A stretch of 62,101 bases of DNA from Candidatus Trichofilum aggregatum (GTDB lineage: Bacteria > Chloroflexota > Anaerolineae > Promineifilales > Promineifilaceae), in contig JADJUV010000179.1 in the NCBI GenBank assembly GCA_016716885.1, forward strand, positions 1 to 62,101, read 5' to 3'. The notes under the pieces are model-generated. The model made no database searches, had not been told where the DNA came from, and worked only from the letters and a program-made list of their open reading frames with translations. This document shows, piece after piece, positions 24,790 through 36,667 of the stretch (its first letter is position 1; every line of letters begins with the position of its first letter). The position numbers were made by a program, and so were the translations under genes.

Positions 24790-27700
24790 GTGACCCAAAT
24801 AACCCTGCAAACCTACCTCAGAGACATCGAAAAACTGATAGATGACAATCGGCTAACCGAAGCGGTCGCCCATTGTAAACATATCCTGCGCCAAAAACCC
24901 CGATACATCGAAGCATATCGCCTGCTCAGCAAAGCCTTATTAGAACAACATGAATATGTAAGCGCCGCTGATGTTTTTCAACGCATCCTTAGTGCCGATC
25001 CTGAAGATTTTATCGCTCATGTAGGCTTGTCTATTATTCACAAAGCCGAAGACCTCATGACCGAAGCCATCTGGCACATGGAACGCGCTTATGAGGTTCA
25101 ACCCTACCATAGCACCATCCAGTATGAACTTCGTGACCTTTACGCCTGGCGCGATGGCGAACTAAAAACCCGCGAACTGCAATTAACCCCCGCAGCACTT
25201 GCCCGGCTCCATTTCAATGCCGAACTCTACCAACAAGCTGTGGGTGAACTACGCGCCGTTCTTAAAGAACAACCAGACCGGGTTGATGCACAATCTCTCC
25301 TGGCTGAAGCGTTATGGCGTAATGATCAACGAGTAGATGCGGTAGAAATCTGCCTGCAACTGCTAGAAGCCCTACCCCACTGCATCAAAGCCAATGCCAT
25401 CCTCTCTGAGATATGGCTCATGACGGGCAGAATTGACGAAGCTCAAGAATACCTGCAAAAACTCCAGGTCATCGTTCTGCCCACAACATCCACCCTCAAC
25501 GAAGATACACCTGTGGGTCATGCCTTCAGCATGGATGGAGCCATCTCCGTTCCCCACCAAATCAGTGTGGAAAAACTAGACCGCGTCGTTGAAGAAGAAG
25601 TGGTCCTGACTGGCGTGCCCGATTGGGTAGACGAGCTTGGACTTTCTGGCAACGCCTTCAGTGAAGATAGTTTTGGTAATGATGAAACCTTCAGCTTAAG
25701 TCCCGAACCTTCTCCCGCCGATGACGACGCCCCTGAATGGCTCCGTGCTCTGACCACACCCGCTTCCGCCGACCCGGGTACACGTGAGAGTGCCGATGTG
25801 CTTGATTGGTTACGCGAAGTAGCCACCGGTGATGATCAGCCCTCATTGACTCTAGCAGAAGATTTGCCCGCACCGGATGCCAACAGCCTGGAAAATGAAG
25901 CCTCCTTACCTGACTGGCTCTCCGAAGTTCTGGGTGATGAACCTCTGATTCCACCCGTGGAACCAGGCATCTCCCGCCCGACCGAAAAAACTGCCCCCTC
26001 AAGTTCAGCCAGTGATGAAGAGTGGCTGTATGATGATCAGATGGCGGCCCCGCCCGGTTTGCCTGACTGGATGAGTGAGGCGAATGAAAATAAAGATGAA
26101 GGCTTACACGCACCCAAGTCCCCTGCGGCAGAAGAATTAACCGACTTCCCTGATTGGTTACAAGAAACCACCGCCACCGCGGCCGCGACCGATGACGACA
26201 CGCAATTGTCTGGTTGGTTAGATTCTTTGGCGGGTGATAGCGTAAAGGCGACCCCCGCCAGGGCGGAAAACCAAGACCTGCCTGATTGGTTTGGCGATTT
26301 AACCACCATGAACGCGGCCGCATCCAGTGGCTCAACACCCGAATCAGACAACGAGTTGCCTGACTGGTTAACTGAATTCAGTGCAGGCAATAAACCAGCC
26401 ACCCTACCAGATGTGGATACCCCGCAGTCGTCAACCAGCACCCAACCAGAATCCCCCAGCACGAGCGACAAATTACCCAACTGGTTCAATGATCTCACCA
26501 TATCAGATGAACCAGTTGCCACTTCCACCCCTGAGGCCGAAGCAGATCAGTGGTTTAGTGACGGCGACACGGAACCTACGGCCGACACAGAAGACGCGGA
26601 CGCATTGCCTGACTGGTTCAGCGATCTCAGCCTATCAGACGAAGGCAAATCACACCCTACTTCCACACCAACCGATGAGGTGGATCAGTGGTTCAGTGAC
26701 CTGTCCAGCGAGCGTGAAACGGAATCCACGTCTGACACAGAAGACGCGGCCGCGTTGCCTGACTGGGTCAGCACGTTTGCCACACCAGACGAGCCAGCCA
26801 TTGCTTCCTCACCCACGCCCGAAGTGGTGGCGGATCCCTGGTTCCACGATCTGCTCGTTTCATCAGAAACAGACACTGAAGCCTCTAGTGACCAGAGTGA
26901 CTGGCTCACCGCCATGCCCACAGACGACGAAACCGACGAACCCAGTGACGAACAGGGTCAACTGCCCGCCTGGTTGAGCGGCCTTACCAACCTGGACGAA
27001 CCGGTCGCGGCCGCAACCGCTGTCCCACAAGATGACGAACTGGCTGATTGGCTCACCGCCATGCCCACAGACGAAGAAACGGACGGCACCAGTGACGAAC
27101 AGGGTCAACTGCCCGCCTGGTTGAGCGGCCTCACCAGCCTGGACGAACCGGTCGCGGCCGCAGCCGCTGTCCCACAAGATGACGAACTGGCTGATTGGCT
27201 CACCGCCATGCCCACAGACGAAGAAACCGACGAACCCAGTGACGAACAGGGTCAATTGCCCGCCTGGTTGAGCGGCCTCACCAGCCTGGACGAACCGGTC
27301 GCGGCCGCAGCCGCTGTCCCACAAGATGACGAACTGGCTGATTGGCTCACCGCCATGCCGCAAACGCGAACCCAGTGACGAACATTCCCTGGTTGGCCTG
27401 GACTCCCGCAAGATGACGAAATGGCTGATTGGCTCACCGCCATGCCCAAGACGAAGAAACCGACGAAACCAGTGACGAACAGGGTCAACTGCCCGCCTGG
27501 TTGAGCGGCCTCACCAGCCTGGACGAACCGGTCGCGGCCGCAGCCGCTGAACCTGATCTAGAGATAACCGACGATTTATCCGCCTGGCTTCAAGATTTAT
27601 CGGCCCCTGATGAACTCGACGAAAACGACGATACAGCGCAAAAAAAAACTGAATTTATAACGGCAGAAGATACAGAAGCCCCATCATCGCTCGCAGAAGT

Positions 27701-30700
27701 ACAACCTGACATGCAAACGCCACCTGCGGCCGCGAGGGAGACAATAACTATGGCTGATTCACCTCAAAAAGACCCGAACCGCCCAGATAAAGATAACAGC
27801 AACAACGAGCTTAATTGGCTCGATGAGCTGGCTAATCTCCCCCTGGATGAACCATCCACGGTCCCCAGTTCATCCACCGACCCGCAAATCGCTGATGAAG
27901 ATCTGCTAGATTGGCTACCCGATGAAGATGGTGACCTGAGCGATGATGACTCAGCCTGGCTTGACGCCCTCAGCCCGGCCGAGCAAAGGGCCGATCAAAC
28001 CCTTGATTGGCTGGAACAAATAGACCAGCCCAAAGTGGAAGAAGCGCCAACCCTCAGTTGGCTCAGCGACGATGAGCTACACGGGCAAACCAGCGGTGCC
28101 TTCAACACAGCCGAAGCCGGTGAAGAGGAAGACCTCGAAGAGGCAATGGCCTGGTTAGAGTCCCTGGTGACTGAGCAGGATGAAGAGGTTTTGTCGCCGC
28201 TGGAACCCGCGGCCGCAGACACAGCCAATGAACTAGATTGGTTCAGTGAATTAGCGGACCTGGAAACCGAGGACGTTAATCTCAGCCAAAATCATCAGAT
28301 GGCCCCCACTGAAGAAGCACCTACGATTACCGAATCAATTCCCAGTGCCAGTGCTGAAGAAGCAGACCTGGCTGACTTGTTCACGTTGGAAAGCAGCGAC
28401 GAATCCCCGGAACAAATCGCGGCCGCGATGTCCTGGTTAGACGAATTAGCCAGTGCTAGCTCCCCGGACACAAATGATGCGCTCATCAATGCCGGCTTGC
28501 CCCCCGAAGATCCCGAAGCGGCTATGGCCTGGTTAGAACAGCTTGCCGCCGCCCAGGCCGATGAGGCCGACGAGGAGTTGGAAAGCCCACTAGACCTGTC
28601 CTGGGCAAGCACCACCGATGAGCCAGCCGACAGCATTGATTGGCTGGAACAGTTGAGTGTTGATGCCCCTACCTCTGAGGTTGAGCCAGACGAACCATTC
28701 TTTAGCGCTATCACTGACCTGGAACAGCCCCTCGGCGAAGAAATACCCGATTGGCTCGACAACCTGGCGGAATCTTCAGCCGAAGAAACGATGGATCAAC
28801 CCGCCAGTCAGGGCCTGCCCAACTGGCTAGATGAACTGACCGGCCCCACGGTTGATGAGATTATTCCCAGTGAATCGCTCATCATGACCCAACCTTCCAG
28901 CGAACCCATTGATTGGTTGGATGAGATCGCGGCCGCGGACGAGACCTTCGATCTGGAAACACCCAATGGCGAAACATTGCCCAACTGGTTTGACGAATTG
29001 ACCGATTCGGCCACCGCCGAGAGTTTAATAGATGATCAACCCGTCGAGGATCAGGCTTCACACGAGATAACGGAGCTAGCCGCTGACAACGCGGCCGCGC
29101 CCACACCCATGGCCGAGCAACCCATCTACGTACCACCCACCCACATCTCGGCCGAAGCCGCCAAAATCTTGGACATGAGCGATCTGTTTGAGATGGATGA
29201 TGTCGAAGAGAGCGAAGAAGATATGGCCCAGGCGATGGCCTGGATGAACGAACTCATCGGTGATTTGGGCCAGCCCGCTCCTGTGGCTAAAGTTGAGCCA
29301 GCCCCGGTTGAAGCAGCGGCTAGTATGGACTGGTTGGATGAACTGGCCGAATTGCCCCAGGTGGATGAGGAGACGGAAACCGTCGTAACAACGGTATCCG
29401 CAACACCGGTAGAACCAGCCGAACCCATCGCGGCCGCGCCCACCCCCATGGCCGAGCAACCCATCTACGTACCACCCACCCACATCTCCGCCGAAGCGGC
29501 CAAAATCTTGGACATGAGCGACCTGTTTGAGATGGATGATGTGGAAGAAAGTGAAGAAGACATGGCCCAGGCCATGGCCTGGATGAACGAACTCATCGGT
29601 GATTTGGGTCAGCCCGCGGCCGCAACCCCTTCCGCCCCGCCCCTGTCACCCCTTGAACCGGAAGTCATCACCCTGGTTAACGCATCGGCAGCCACCAGCG
29701 AAGTCGAAGAGCCAATGGCCGAAACGATGGATTGGCTGGACGAACTGGCTGAACCGGTCAGCACGGCCTCTGTGCCAGCCACCGATATGGTTCAGGTGGA
29801 ACAAGAAGAAGACGAGGCCATGTCCTGGTTAGATGAAATCGTGGCCGAAATGGGAGATGAACCGGTTGCGGCCGCGCCCTCTCAACCTTCTGACTCCGCC
29901 GATGAAGCGGATGAAGCGATGGATTGGCTCAATGAAATCGTGGCCGATATGACGGGTGAACCCGTTGTTGCGTCTACGCGAGTGGTCGAAGAACCACCCA
30001 CCCTCTCTTCCCCACAACCGCCTCAAGAAGAGCGGCCCCAACAACCCGCCCAACCCATCTACGTACCGCCGACCCACATCTCGGCCGAAGCCGCCAAAAT
30101 CTTGGACATGAGCGACCTGTTTGAGATGGATGATGTGGAAGAGAGTGAAGAAGACATGGCCCAGGCGATGGCCTGGATGAATGAACTTATTGGTGATTTG
30201 GGCCAGCCCGCGGCCGCGAACACCATCATCGCACCGCCTCAACCAGCCGACGAGCTACCGACTACGATCATCAGTGCTACCCCGGTCGTAGAAGAAGACG
30301 ACTCAGCCCTGAGTTGGCTGAATAACCTGGCGACTCAGGATGAACCGATTGCCGCTTTACCCGATCTGGACGAACCATTCACCGTGGATGACCTGGAAAC
30401 GGCCACACCCACCCCGCAAGATGAAGAAGTCGCCATGGATTGGCTGACAGCGATGACCGCCGAACAATCAAATTCGTTTGACAGCCTAATGGGGTCGGCA
30501 TTCACCTCCACAAACGACGATCTGCTGGATGAGCTAACAGGTATACCGGAAGACCCGGATGCGGCCATGGATTGGCTGGACCAAATGTCGGCTCAACAAA
30601 CTGAAGAACCCGCAACCACCCTGGCCCAACAATACCCTGTTATAAAAGAGGCGCGTACACCCTCTGTGCCGGTAGAAGTAATGGATGCCCTGGTTCAGAT

Positions 30701-31352
30701 AGAAACCAAACGGCAAAAGGCGCAGACAGGGCCACTAAAATTGCCCGAACTCCCCAAGCTACCGCCAGATGCGTTACCTCAAGAAGAGGATGCTCCCAAC
30801 TCACTCATCAACGAACTTACATCGGGTGATGTAGCCGAATCCCTGCCGGATTGGTTGTCGCTAGATAACATTGGCGCGGAAGAGATGCCTCTTAGTTGGC
30901 TGAGCGGCCGCGACCTGGATGCCACGGGCTGGTTGGAATCAGAAGGTGAGATGGTAGACGCCGAGCCAATCATTGATACCCCCTACATTGCACCCTCTGA
31001 ACCGGTGACACCCATAGCTGAACCCCAGCGCCGTGAAACAGAAGCCGCCGCCTCAGCTTCCTCTGATACGATGGCTTTTGCCGCCAATCTGGATGTGCGG
31101 GCCGATGATGGTCAATTGGCCGCGGCTCGCCAGCTTTTGCAAACACGCAAATATGATGAAGCCATCACTCAATATTCCGGTTTGTTGGAACAAAGCGCCA
31201 GCGTTAGCCCGCTTATCACCGAACTGGAAACGGTGGTAGATTCCCATCCTGCCCAGCCCTTGCTCCGTCGGCTCTTAGGTGATGCCTACATGCGTAATGG
31301 TCAACTCCAAAAAGCGTTAGAAACATACCGCAAAGCCTTAGATCAACTCTAA
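24790..31352 (+). CDS. Giant acidic TPR protein with about 50 DWL-type motifs (frame broken near 27360-27450)
   Basis: Read as one gene of about 2,170 residues, seen as two open frames (24790-27378 and 27429-31352). Residues 1-230 form about five TPR-like helix pairs and the last 75 residues one or two more (AARQLLQTRKYDEAITQYSG, MRNGQLQKALETYRKAL). The middle is an acidic, Ser/Thr/Pro/Ala-rich disordered stretch with about 52 copies of a short motif, roughly hydrophobic-[PDMA]-[DNAS]-W-[LFM]-x-x-[LMI], such as LPDWLSEV, AMAWLESL and MDWLDEL. A 49-residue unit (LPAWLSGLTSLDEPVAA...LADWLTAM) repeats in tandem at 26930-27540, and a 54-residue unit starting QPIYVPPTHISAEAAKILDM occurs three times (about 29117, 29460, 30052). 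No signal peptide or membrane helix. The break lies in the tandem repeat and is probably an assembly fault. Function unknown; a scaffold binding many copies of one partner is inference. Confidence 0.75.
26930..27545. repeat. 147-nt tandem repeat inside the DWL gene
   Basis: Four recognisable units of about 147 nt, each with a GCGGCCGC octamer encoding an Ala run (27006, 27153, 27301, 27533). Between 27357 and 27450 a degraded unit with several internal gaps breaks the frame. Confidence 0.85.
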
Positions 31353-31446
31353 TGCCTTATTAAGTCAAAGATTGAGTCGCAAGACCAGCCCCCCGCTCCC
31401 CCAGGGCGGGGTTAATATATCTGTTCAGATAATCATTTGGGGTCTT

Positions 31447-31506
31447 TGTTTGTAGTGACCGCTTTAGCGGGCTGGTGCTAGCCCGCTAAAGCGGTCACTA
31501 CAAACA
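31447..31506. repeat. Long perfect inverted repeat
   Basis: About 25-bp arms containing GTAGTGACCGCTTTAGCGGG and its complement, with a short loop (TGGT/CTGGTGCTAG centre). No T-run follows, so it is likely a dispersed palindromic repeat. Confidence 0.8.
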
Positions 31507-31585
31507 CAATCTTTTTCTTGAAAGCTATAGTTGCGAGTTTACAAACAGATACGGTAAAATCCCGGGCTGTCGGACATGAAAAAAC

Positions 31586-31620
31586 AAAAAGGCAGTTTCC
31601 CGTTTTGGGACTGCCTTTTT
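31586..31620 (+). terminator. Terminator after DWL gene
   Basis: AAAAAGGCAG pairs with CTGCCTTTTT, with an inner TCCC/GGGA stack and a T-run. Palindromic in A/T flanks. Confidence 0.75.
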
Positions 31621-31715
31621 TCATGCGTACTGCAAAGGTGGTGTTGGCTACGCGGCCGCAACTTCGGCCCATGCAACACCCATCACGATAGCACATCTTA
31701 AGGAGTCTCTTCACA

Positions 31716-32165
31716 ATGGAACAAACCCTGATTCTTATCAAACCAGACGGCGTGCAACGGGCGCTGATTGGGCAAATTATTGGCCGTTTTGAGCAACGGG
31801 GCCTGAAACTGGTCGCCCTGAAATTTATCCAGATGTCGCGGGAACTGGCGGAAACTCATTATGCGGTCCACAAGGAACGCCCGTTTTATGCCAGTCTGGT
31901 AGATTATATTATCTCTGGGCCAGTGGTAGCGATGGTGTGGGAAGGTAAAAATGCTATCGCGGCCGCACGCTCAACAATGGGTGCTACCAATCCGGTCGCG
32001 GCCGCGCCAGGCACCATCCGTGGTGATTTTGGTATGGAAATTGGTCGCAATTTGGTACACGGCTCCGACTCCCCCGAAAATGCCGTCAACGAAGTCAATC
32101 TCTTCTTCAGCGAAGCGGAACGGGTCAACTGGAACCGTCTTACCGATAGCTGGATTCGGGAATAA
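31716..32165 (+). CDS. ndk: Nucleoside diphosphate kinase
   Basis: Cytoplasmic enzyme balancing NTP pools by phosphate transfer through a phospho-histidine. Full length (149 aa) with IKPDGVQRALIGQII at the N-terminus, the substrate region GATNP...PGTIRGDFG and the active-site His in NLVHGSDS near residue 115. AAGGAG precedes the ATG. Two GCGGCCGC octamers lie within 50 nt (31959, 31998), encoding AAA in the variable stretches AIAAARSTMG and PVAAAPG. Confidence 0.96.
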   Translation: MEQTLILIKPDGVQRALIGQIIGRFEQRGLKLVALKFIQMSRELAETHYAVHKERPFYASLVDYIISGPVVAMVWEGKNAIAAARSTMGATNPVAAAPGTIRGDFGMEIGRNLVHGSDSPENAVNEVNLFFSEAERVNWNRLTDSWIRE

Positions 32166-32212
32166 AAAAAGCCCTGGCCGATCATTCAAGATCGGCCAGG
32201 GCTTTTTTTATT
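32161..32212. terminator. Perfect 22-bp bidirectional terminator
   Basis: Arms contain GCCCTGGCCGAT and complement, flanked by A7 and T7, with an 8-nt loop. It serves ndk and the convergent rsfS gene. Confidence 0.95.
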
Positions 32213-32234
32213 CCCAACAACACACCTTACGCGC

Positions 32235-32581
32235 TTACTGAATGCGTAAGACGGTGTGTCCCATGGACCATAACTCTTCCAGTTTGTAATAGCTACGCTG
32301 TTCCTCAGAAAAAGATGAACAACCAGATTACCAAAGTCCACTAACACCCAACCATCAACTGCGTCGCCTTCTACGGCGAGTTTCCGCACTTCCGCCTTCT
32401 TTTTGGCATCCTCAGCCACACTGGCGGCCATTGCCTTCAGTTGACGTTCATTATCCGCATCACAAAGTAAAAAATAATCCGTGAATACCTTCTGTTCACT
32501 GACATCCAGGACGACGATATTCGTCCCCTTTTTGTCCAGAATGGTTTCTACCAGAAGATGAGCCAGTTCTAACGCTTCCAG
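32235..32581 (-). CDS. rsfS: Ribosomal silencing factor RsfS (apparent frameshift, CTG start)
   Basis: RsfS/Iojap binds ribosomal protein uL14 and blocks subunit joining when nutrients are short. Translation gives LEALELAHLLVETILDKKG, then IVVLDVSEQKVFTDYFLLCD, then DGWVLVDFGNLVVHLF, all family motifs. The frame is lost at an A5 run (32309-32313; T5 in the gene); one extra base gives SEEQRSYYKLEELWSMGHTV and a stop at 32235, the normal end, for 115 aa. Upstream, a perfect AGGAGG (32588-32593) stands 6 nt before CTG 32581 and no ATG/GTG/TTG fits, so CTG initiation is suggested. Sequence error could explain the frameshift. Confidence 0.82.
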
Positions 32582-32793
32582 GGTTTACCTCCTAACAAAC
32601 CAGTACCCCATCAAAATGAATCTGGGTAACCGGTGACATACTACGTACAATAGTTGCTGATTTTAACATGGTGAGAGGGTGAATCGCAAGGTGGTTGCTC
32701 GCGGCCGCGAATCAGCCTACAATCGCTCATCTGTTCTTAAGTTACCCTCTCGGAAACATGGCAAATCCGCCCCAATAACAACATGAGGCTGTT

Positions 32794-34017
32794 ATGACGA
32801 TGTGGACACCCCGTTTGTTTGAAGAAACAGAAACCTGGACCGTCGCCGAATTAACTGGCTACATCCGCGAACTGTTTGAAGTGGATTACCGGCTGAAGGA
32901 TGTGGCTGTCACCGGTGAGCTTTCTAATTTCCGACCCGCTCGCTCCGGGCATATTTATTTCACCCTGAAAGATGAAAAAGCGCAGATTACCTGTGTGATG
33001 TGGAAGAGCGCGGCCGCACGCCTCAGCTTTTCTCCCGGTGATGGCGATGCCGTAGTGGTTCGCGGCCGCGTATCCGTGTACGAAGCTGGGGGCAACTATC
33101 AATTCTACGCCGACAGTATCCAACCCGTTGGCCGGGGCAACCTGGCCCTGGCCTTTGAGCGGCTCAAACAAAAACTCGCCGACGAAGGGTTATTTGAGGC
33201 CCGCCACAAAAAACCCATCACCCCCTTGCCACGCAAAATCGGCATCGTCACCTCAGCCGACGCGGCCGCGCTTCGGGATATTCTCAACGTGTTGCGTCGC
33301 CGCTATCCCATGGCGGAAGTCTTGATTGCGCCCGCACTGGTGCAAGGAACGGACGCCCCACCCCAGATAATCCGCGCCCTGAAATGGCTGGACGCCCGCG
33401 ACGATATTGATACCATCATCATTGCCCGTGGTGGTGGCTCTATCGAAGATTTGTGGGCGTTCAATGACGAAGCTCTGGCCCGCGCCATTTTTAACGCCCG
33501 CCATCCTATCATCAGTGGGGTGGGCCACGAAATTGATTTCACCATTTGTGACTTTGTGGCTGACTTACGGGCACCAACTCCGTCCGCGGCCGCAGAGTTA
33601 GCCACCGCCGATGTGCAAGAGCTTAGGGGCATTGTCTTGGGGCTACAAGCCACCCTGGTGCAGCAAATGCAGACCAGCCTGCGCCAAAAACAATGGCAGG
33701 TGCAAAGTATCAGCCGCTCCCTCGGTCATCTTTCGCCCCAGGCCCGGCTGGAAAATCACCAACAACGGTTAGATGGTCTGACGGCTCGGCTCGACCAAAC
33801 GCTCAAGGAGCGATTAGCCAGAGCGACAGGTCGGTTGGCGGTGGCTCAGGCCCAACTGGGGGCCATAAGCCCACTGGCGACTTTAGCGCGGGGTTATGCC
33901 ATTGTGCGCCGGGAAGAGGGGGGGATTGTGCGCCGGATAGGGGACGCGGCCGCGGGCGATATCATCTATATTCAACTCAACGATGGTACGCTCAAAGGTC
34001 AGATATTACCGGGTTAA
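32794..34017 (+). CDS. xseA: Exodeoxyribonuclease VII large subunit
   Basis: Large subunit of exonuclease VII, which degrades single-stranded DNA to oligonucleotides. It has an N-terminal OB fold (VTGELSNFRPARSGHIYFTLKDE near residue 40), the catalytic domain with IGIVTSADAAALRDI, IIARGGGSIEDLWAFNDE and ISGVGHEIDFTICDFVADLRAPTPSAAAE, and a C-terminal coiled coil. 407 aa is normal length. Five GCGGCCGC octamers occur in it. The small-subunit gene is 2.65 kb downstream beyond a convergent kinase gene whose stop overlaps this one by 4 nt. Confidence 0.95.
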   Translation: MTMWTPRLFEETETWTVAELTGYIRELFEVDYRLKDVAVTGELSNFRPARSGHIYFTLKDEKAQITCVMWKSAAARLSFSPGDGDAVVVRGRVSVYEAGGNYQFYADSIQPVGRGNLALAFERLKQKLADEGLFEARHKKPITPLPRKIGIVTSADAAALRDILNVLRRRYPMAEVLIAPALVQGTDAPPQIIRALKWLDARDDIDTIIIARGGGSIEDLWAFNDEALARAIFNARHPIISGVGHEIDFTICDFVADLRAPTPSAAAELATADVQELRGIVLGLQATLVQQMQTSLRQKQWQVQSISRSLGHLSPQARLENHQQRLDGLTARLDQTLKERLARATGRLAVAQAQLGAISPLATLARGYAIVRREEGGIVRRIGDAAAGDIIYIQLNDGTLKGQILPG

Positions 34018-36388
34018 TTCTCTGTTTGATCAAGCACTTCACGGACTTTTTTCCGTAACGTATTCAGCGTAAACGGCTTTTGCAAAAAGGCCACCTCAGA
34101 CTGCAAAACGCCATGATGCACAATCGCATCATCCGTATAACCACTGAGGAATAACACCTTCAACAGTGGATACTGGGCCGATAACATATCAGCTAACTGG
34201 CGACCGCTAATCTCTGGCATCACCACATCCGTCACCAAAATGTCAATCATCCCCTTGTGAGTCTCGGCTAGTTCCAGGGCCTCAGCACCACTTGCCGCAC
34301 TTATCACCCGATACCCATACTCCTGCAACACAATCACGCCGATCTCCCGCACCGCCTCTTCATCTTCAACCAATAAAACAGTTTCCGTGCCGCGGCTGGC
34401 GAGCATGGGTAATGGGTTGTTGTTGGGGGCTGTTGTGGCATCCGCAAAAACAGGCAAATAAATCTTAAATGTTGTGCCTAAATTCAGTTCACTATACACC
34501 TCAATGAGACCACCCGATTGGCGAACAATCCCATATACCGTGGCTAAACCCAGCCCCGTACCTTCGCCAGGCCTTTTGGTCGTAAAAAACGGCTCAAAGA
34601 TTCGTCTTTTGATCTCGGGGGACATGCCTGCGCCGTTGTCACTAACGGCGAGCAACACATAATGCCCCGGACTGGCTTCCGGGTGCAAACGGGCATAAAC
34701 CTCATCCAGTTCAATGTTCTGCGTTTCAATGGTGAGTTTTCCCCCCTGAGGCATGGCATCACGCGCATTAACTGCCAGATTGAGCAGGATTTGCTCCAAA
34801 TGCCCCGGATCGACCTTTAATAGATTTAAATGCGGATCGAGCATTGTCAGCAACCGTATATCCTCACCAATGAGGCGACACAACATTTTTTCCGTATCTT
34901 GAACAACGGCATTGAGGTTCAGGACTTTCGGTTCGAGGACAGCCTGGCGACTAAAAGCCAGGAGTTGGCGGGTCAAGAGGGTGGCTTTTTCACTGGCTTT
35001 AATGATTTGGGTAACGGCATTTTCGGCGGCCGGGTTGTAGCTGATTTGCCCTAGGAGCAGGTCGCCATACAACGTCATGACGGTGAGTAAGTTATTGAAA
35101 TCATGGGCTACGCCACCAGCCAGCCGACCAATCGCTTCCATTTTTTGTGATTGGCGTAACTGTTCTTCTAGCCGCCGCCGTTCAGAAACATCACGCACGA
35201 TGCCCGTAAAATGGCGTCCATCGTCCAAAGAAAATTCGCTTACGGCCAGTTCCATAGGAAATGTTGTACCATCTTTGCGCCGTCCGATTACTTCACGCCC
35301 AATGCCCAGGATTTTAGCTTTGCCGGTGTGTAAATAGTTGCTCATGTACGTATCATGTTGGCTGTTATGCGGTTCGGGCATGAGGATATGGACGTTTTGG
35401 CCCATTATTTCGTTCTCGGGGTAACCAAAGATTTTTCCGCGGCCGCGTTGATGGATTGGATGCGGCCGCGTTCATCAATCGTAATAATGCCATCAATCAC
35501 CGTGCGCAACATAGAGGCCAGCAGTTGCTCAGAACGATGCCGTTCTGTCCTATCTTGCGTAATCTTGGCAAATCCTTGGAGATGACCGCCATTATCAAAA
35601 ATGGCTGTTAACACCACATACGCCCAAAAACGGTTACCATTTTTACGGGTACGCCACCCTTCTGTTTCAGCCCGCCCCTCGGCAATGGCCCGCCCTAGCT
35701 CCCGCGCCGGATTACCCTGGGCAATATCCTCAGCGGTGAAAAAGCGCGAAAAATGTTGGCCTATAATTTCCTCAGCCTGGTATTGTTTGATGCGTTCTGC
35801 CCCGGCATTCCAGCTTACGACGTGGCCCCCTGGGTCTAACATCACAATGGCATAATCTACGACCTCATCAACAATCAGCCGAAAGCTGCTATCCGCTTGG
35901 GCAAGTTGCTGGGAGGGCTGGGGCCACGATTCAGGCTGTAGCCAAACAGGGGGCGCGGCCGCGGTCAACCGGTTCAGGCGAGCCATTTCACAAAACCAAC
36001 CGGCCAACAAACTGGTAACCAGAAACAGACCTAAAGGCAATAGATCAAGCAGATCCGTACTCACCAGACTACCGGTGGGCAAACTCAAAAGATAAAGACT
36101 AGCCAGACCGTTAAGAACAATGACGCCTATACCCACCTTCAATGAACCGTACCAGGTACTTAAAACAACCCCTAGCAAAAACAGCAAAAAATACGTCCCT
36201 TCGGATAAGTCATCCGCAAAGAAAATGGTCAACTGAATCATGAGCATACTGATCCCCAGGACGAGGGCATAGACCAATAAAGAGGGCTGAGGGGACAAAA
36301 CGAAAACCTGTCCTAATAGGCGGGAAACAGCATTTATAGAGGATGGTTCACTTCTTTCCGTTTCTAATGTTTTCATAAAAAACCTCAT
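34014..36388 (-). CDS. Hybrid sensor histidine kinase, frame broken near 35432
   Basis: Order: membrane helices (about residues 30-135), PAS (about 165-290), second PAS, HisKA with phospho-acceptor His in GGVAHDFNNLL, HATPase (LLNLAVNARDAMPQGG, VSDNGAGMS, GEGTGLGLATVYGIV) and a C-terminal receiver with Asp in LVTDVVMPEISG. Seen as two open frames (35405-36388 and 34014-35405). One more base in the run at 35432-35436 (A5 in the gene) joins INAAAEK to IFGYPENEIMGQNVHILMPEP, a typical PAS sequence, so the gene is one of about 790 aa that either carries a sequence error or is freshly broken. It sits between xseA and xseB on the opposite strand. Signal unknown. Confidence 0.85.
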
Positions 36389-36667
36389 CGAGGCAACGGC
36401 TATAAACCACAGAACACGGAGATTAACTGGATTATGGTGCTACCGAACGGTATAATCTTTACAAGTACTACTGGTATCAAAGGCTTGATAATTGGCTCGT
36501 TTTCCCAGGTAGACCCGTAACGAAAGTAAAAAGGTGTCGCATACAGAGTTAGGCCAAAAAAGTATACAATAAACCTGCAATCAACTCAAAAAGACGCCTG
36601 GAAATTGTATCATAACAACTCAGTATAGTATCTTATTTATCTGCTTAGACGATCAAAAGAGGACATA
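36389..36667. other. Intergenic region upstream of xseB
   Basis: Divergent region between the kinase and xseB. A TATAGT at about 36624-36629 is a possible -10 for xseB; nothing else is clear. Confidence 0.35.

Larger units (their letters stand above)
31353..31715. other. Intergenic region with palindrome and terminator
   Basis: No gene. It holds a long palindrome (31447-31506), a terminator-like hairpin (31586-31620), one GCGGCCGC octamer (31652) and the Shine-Dalgarno of ndk. Confidence 0.65.

Noticed and set aside
26930..27545. CRISPR-like array
   Set aside because: Units of about 147 nt are in frame and coding, with no short repeat/spacer structure.
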